Notes under the pieces: model-generated
Seen by the model: the letters and a program-made list of their open reading frames with translations, nothing else
Database searches by the model: none
What the model was told of the DNA's origin: nothing
NCBI GenBank assembly: GCA_003545155.1
Contig: DQCH01000096.1
Location: 4,700-10,066, forward strand
Direction of reading: 5' to 3'
DNA length: 5,367 bases
Source of the DNA: Candidatus Acetothermia bacterium
GTDB lineage: Bacteria > Bipolaricaulota > Bipolaricaulia > UBA7950 > UBA9294
Part shown: piece by piece, positions 5,363-5,367 of the stretch
How the letters are laid out: the number at the start of each line of letters is the position of its first letter
Position numbering within the stretch: the first letter of the stretch is position 1
Program-made: the position numbers and the translations under genes

Positions 5363-5367
5363 TCGTA

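Noticed and set aside
5000..5366. Minus-strand frame open from the right edge into the recombinase.
   Set aside because: No start codon or domain is seen, and it is antisense to the conserved recombinase C-terminus.

Overview
The window comes from a bacterium of moderately high GC, perhaps 55-57% by eye. It has a MutS and a nicking-type MutL, and no mutH is seen. The N-terminus of MutS reads much like those I recall from Thermotoga-type deep-branching bacteria. The HD-domain protein resembles one I associate with archaea and deep-branching bacteria. I suggest an uncultivated, possibly thermophilic bacterial lineage, but the sequence here cannot fix the phylum.

Layout. Positions 1-1251 (minus) hold the first 417 codons of mutS, cut by the left edge. 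Positions 1344-3056 (minus) hold a complete mutL that lies upstream of mutS, so the transcription order is mutL then mutS, the reverse of the usual order. A short divergent intergenic region (about 3057-3142) separates mutL from a plus-strand pair. The first of the pair (3143-3580) is a small MerR-like winged-helix protein with a coiled coil. It is coupled by a one-base overlap (TAATG) to the second, an HD-domain predicted phosphohydrolase (3580-4353). A 227-bp non-coding stretch follows. Then comes a 206-residue tyrosine recombinase (4581-5201) that has all six catalytic residues but no N-terminal core-binding domain. The last 166 bp are non-coding.

The most unusual content lies around the recombinase. 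A perfect 28-bp palindrome at 4489-4516 has 11-bp arms around a 6-bp centre, the geometry of dif/Xer sites. Just upstream is an imperfect 95-nt hairpin (4385-4479). Downstream is a much stronger, roughly 100-nt nested hairpin (5261-5362) with more than 30 possible pairs. Together they suggest a small recombinase unit with its own sites. Its function and boundaries are inference.

Working together: MutL and MutS are partners in mismatch repair. The HTH and HD genes look like a co-expressed regulator and enzyme of unknown purpose. Several genes have a sigma70-like -10 hexamer only 9-11 bp before the start codon, which hints at leaderless or near-leaderless transcripts.
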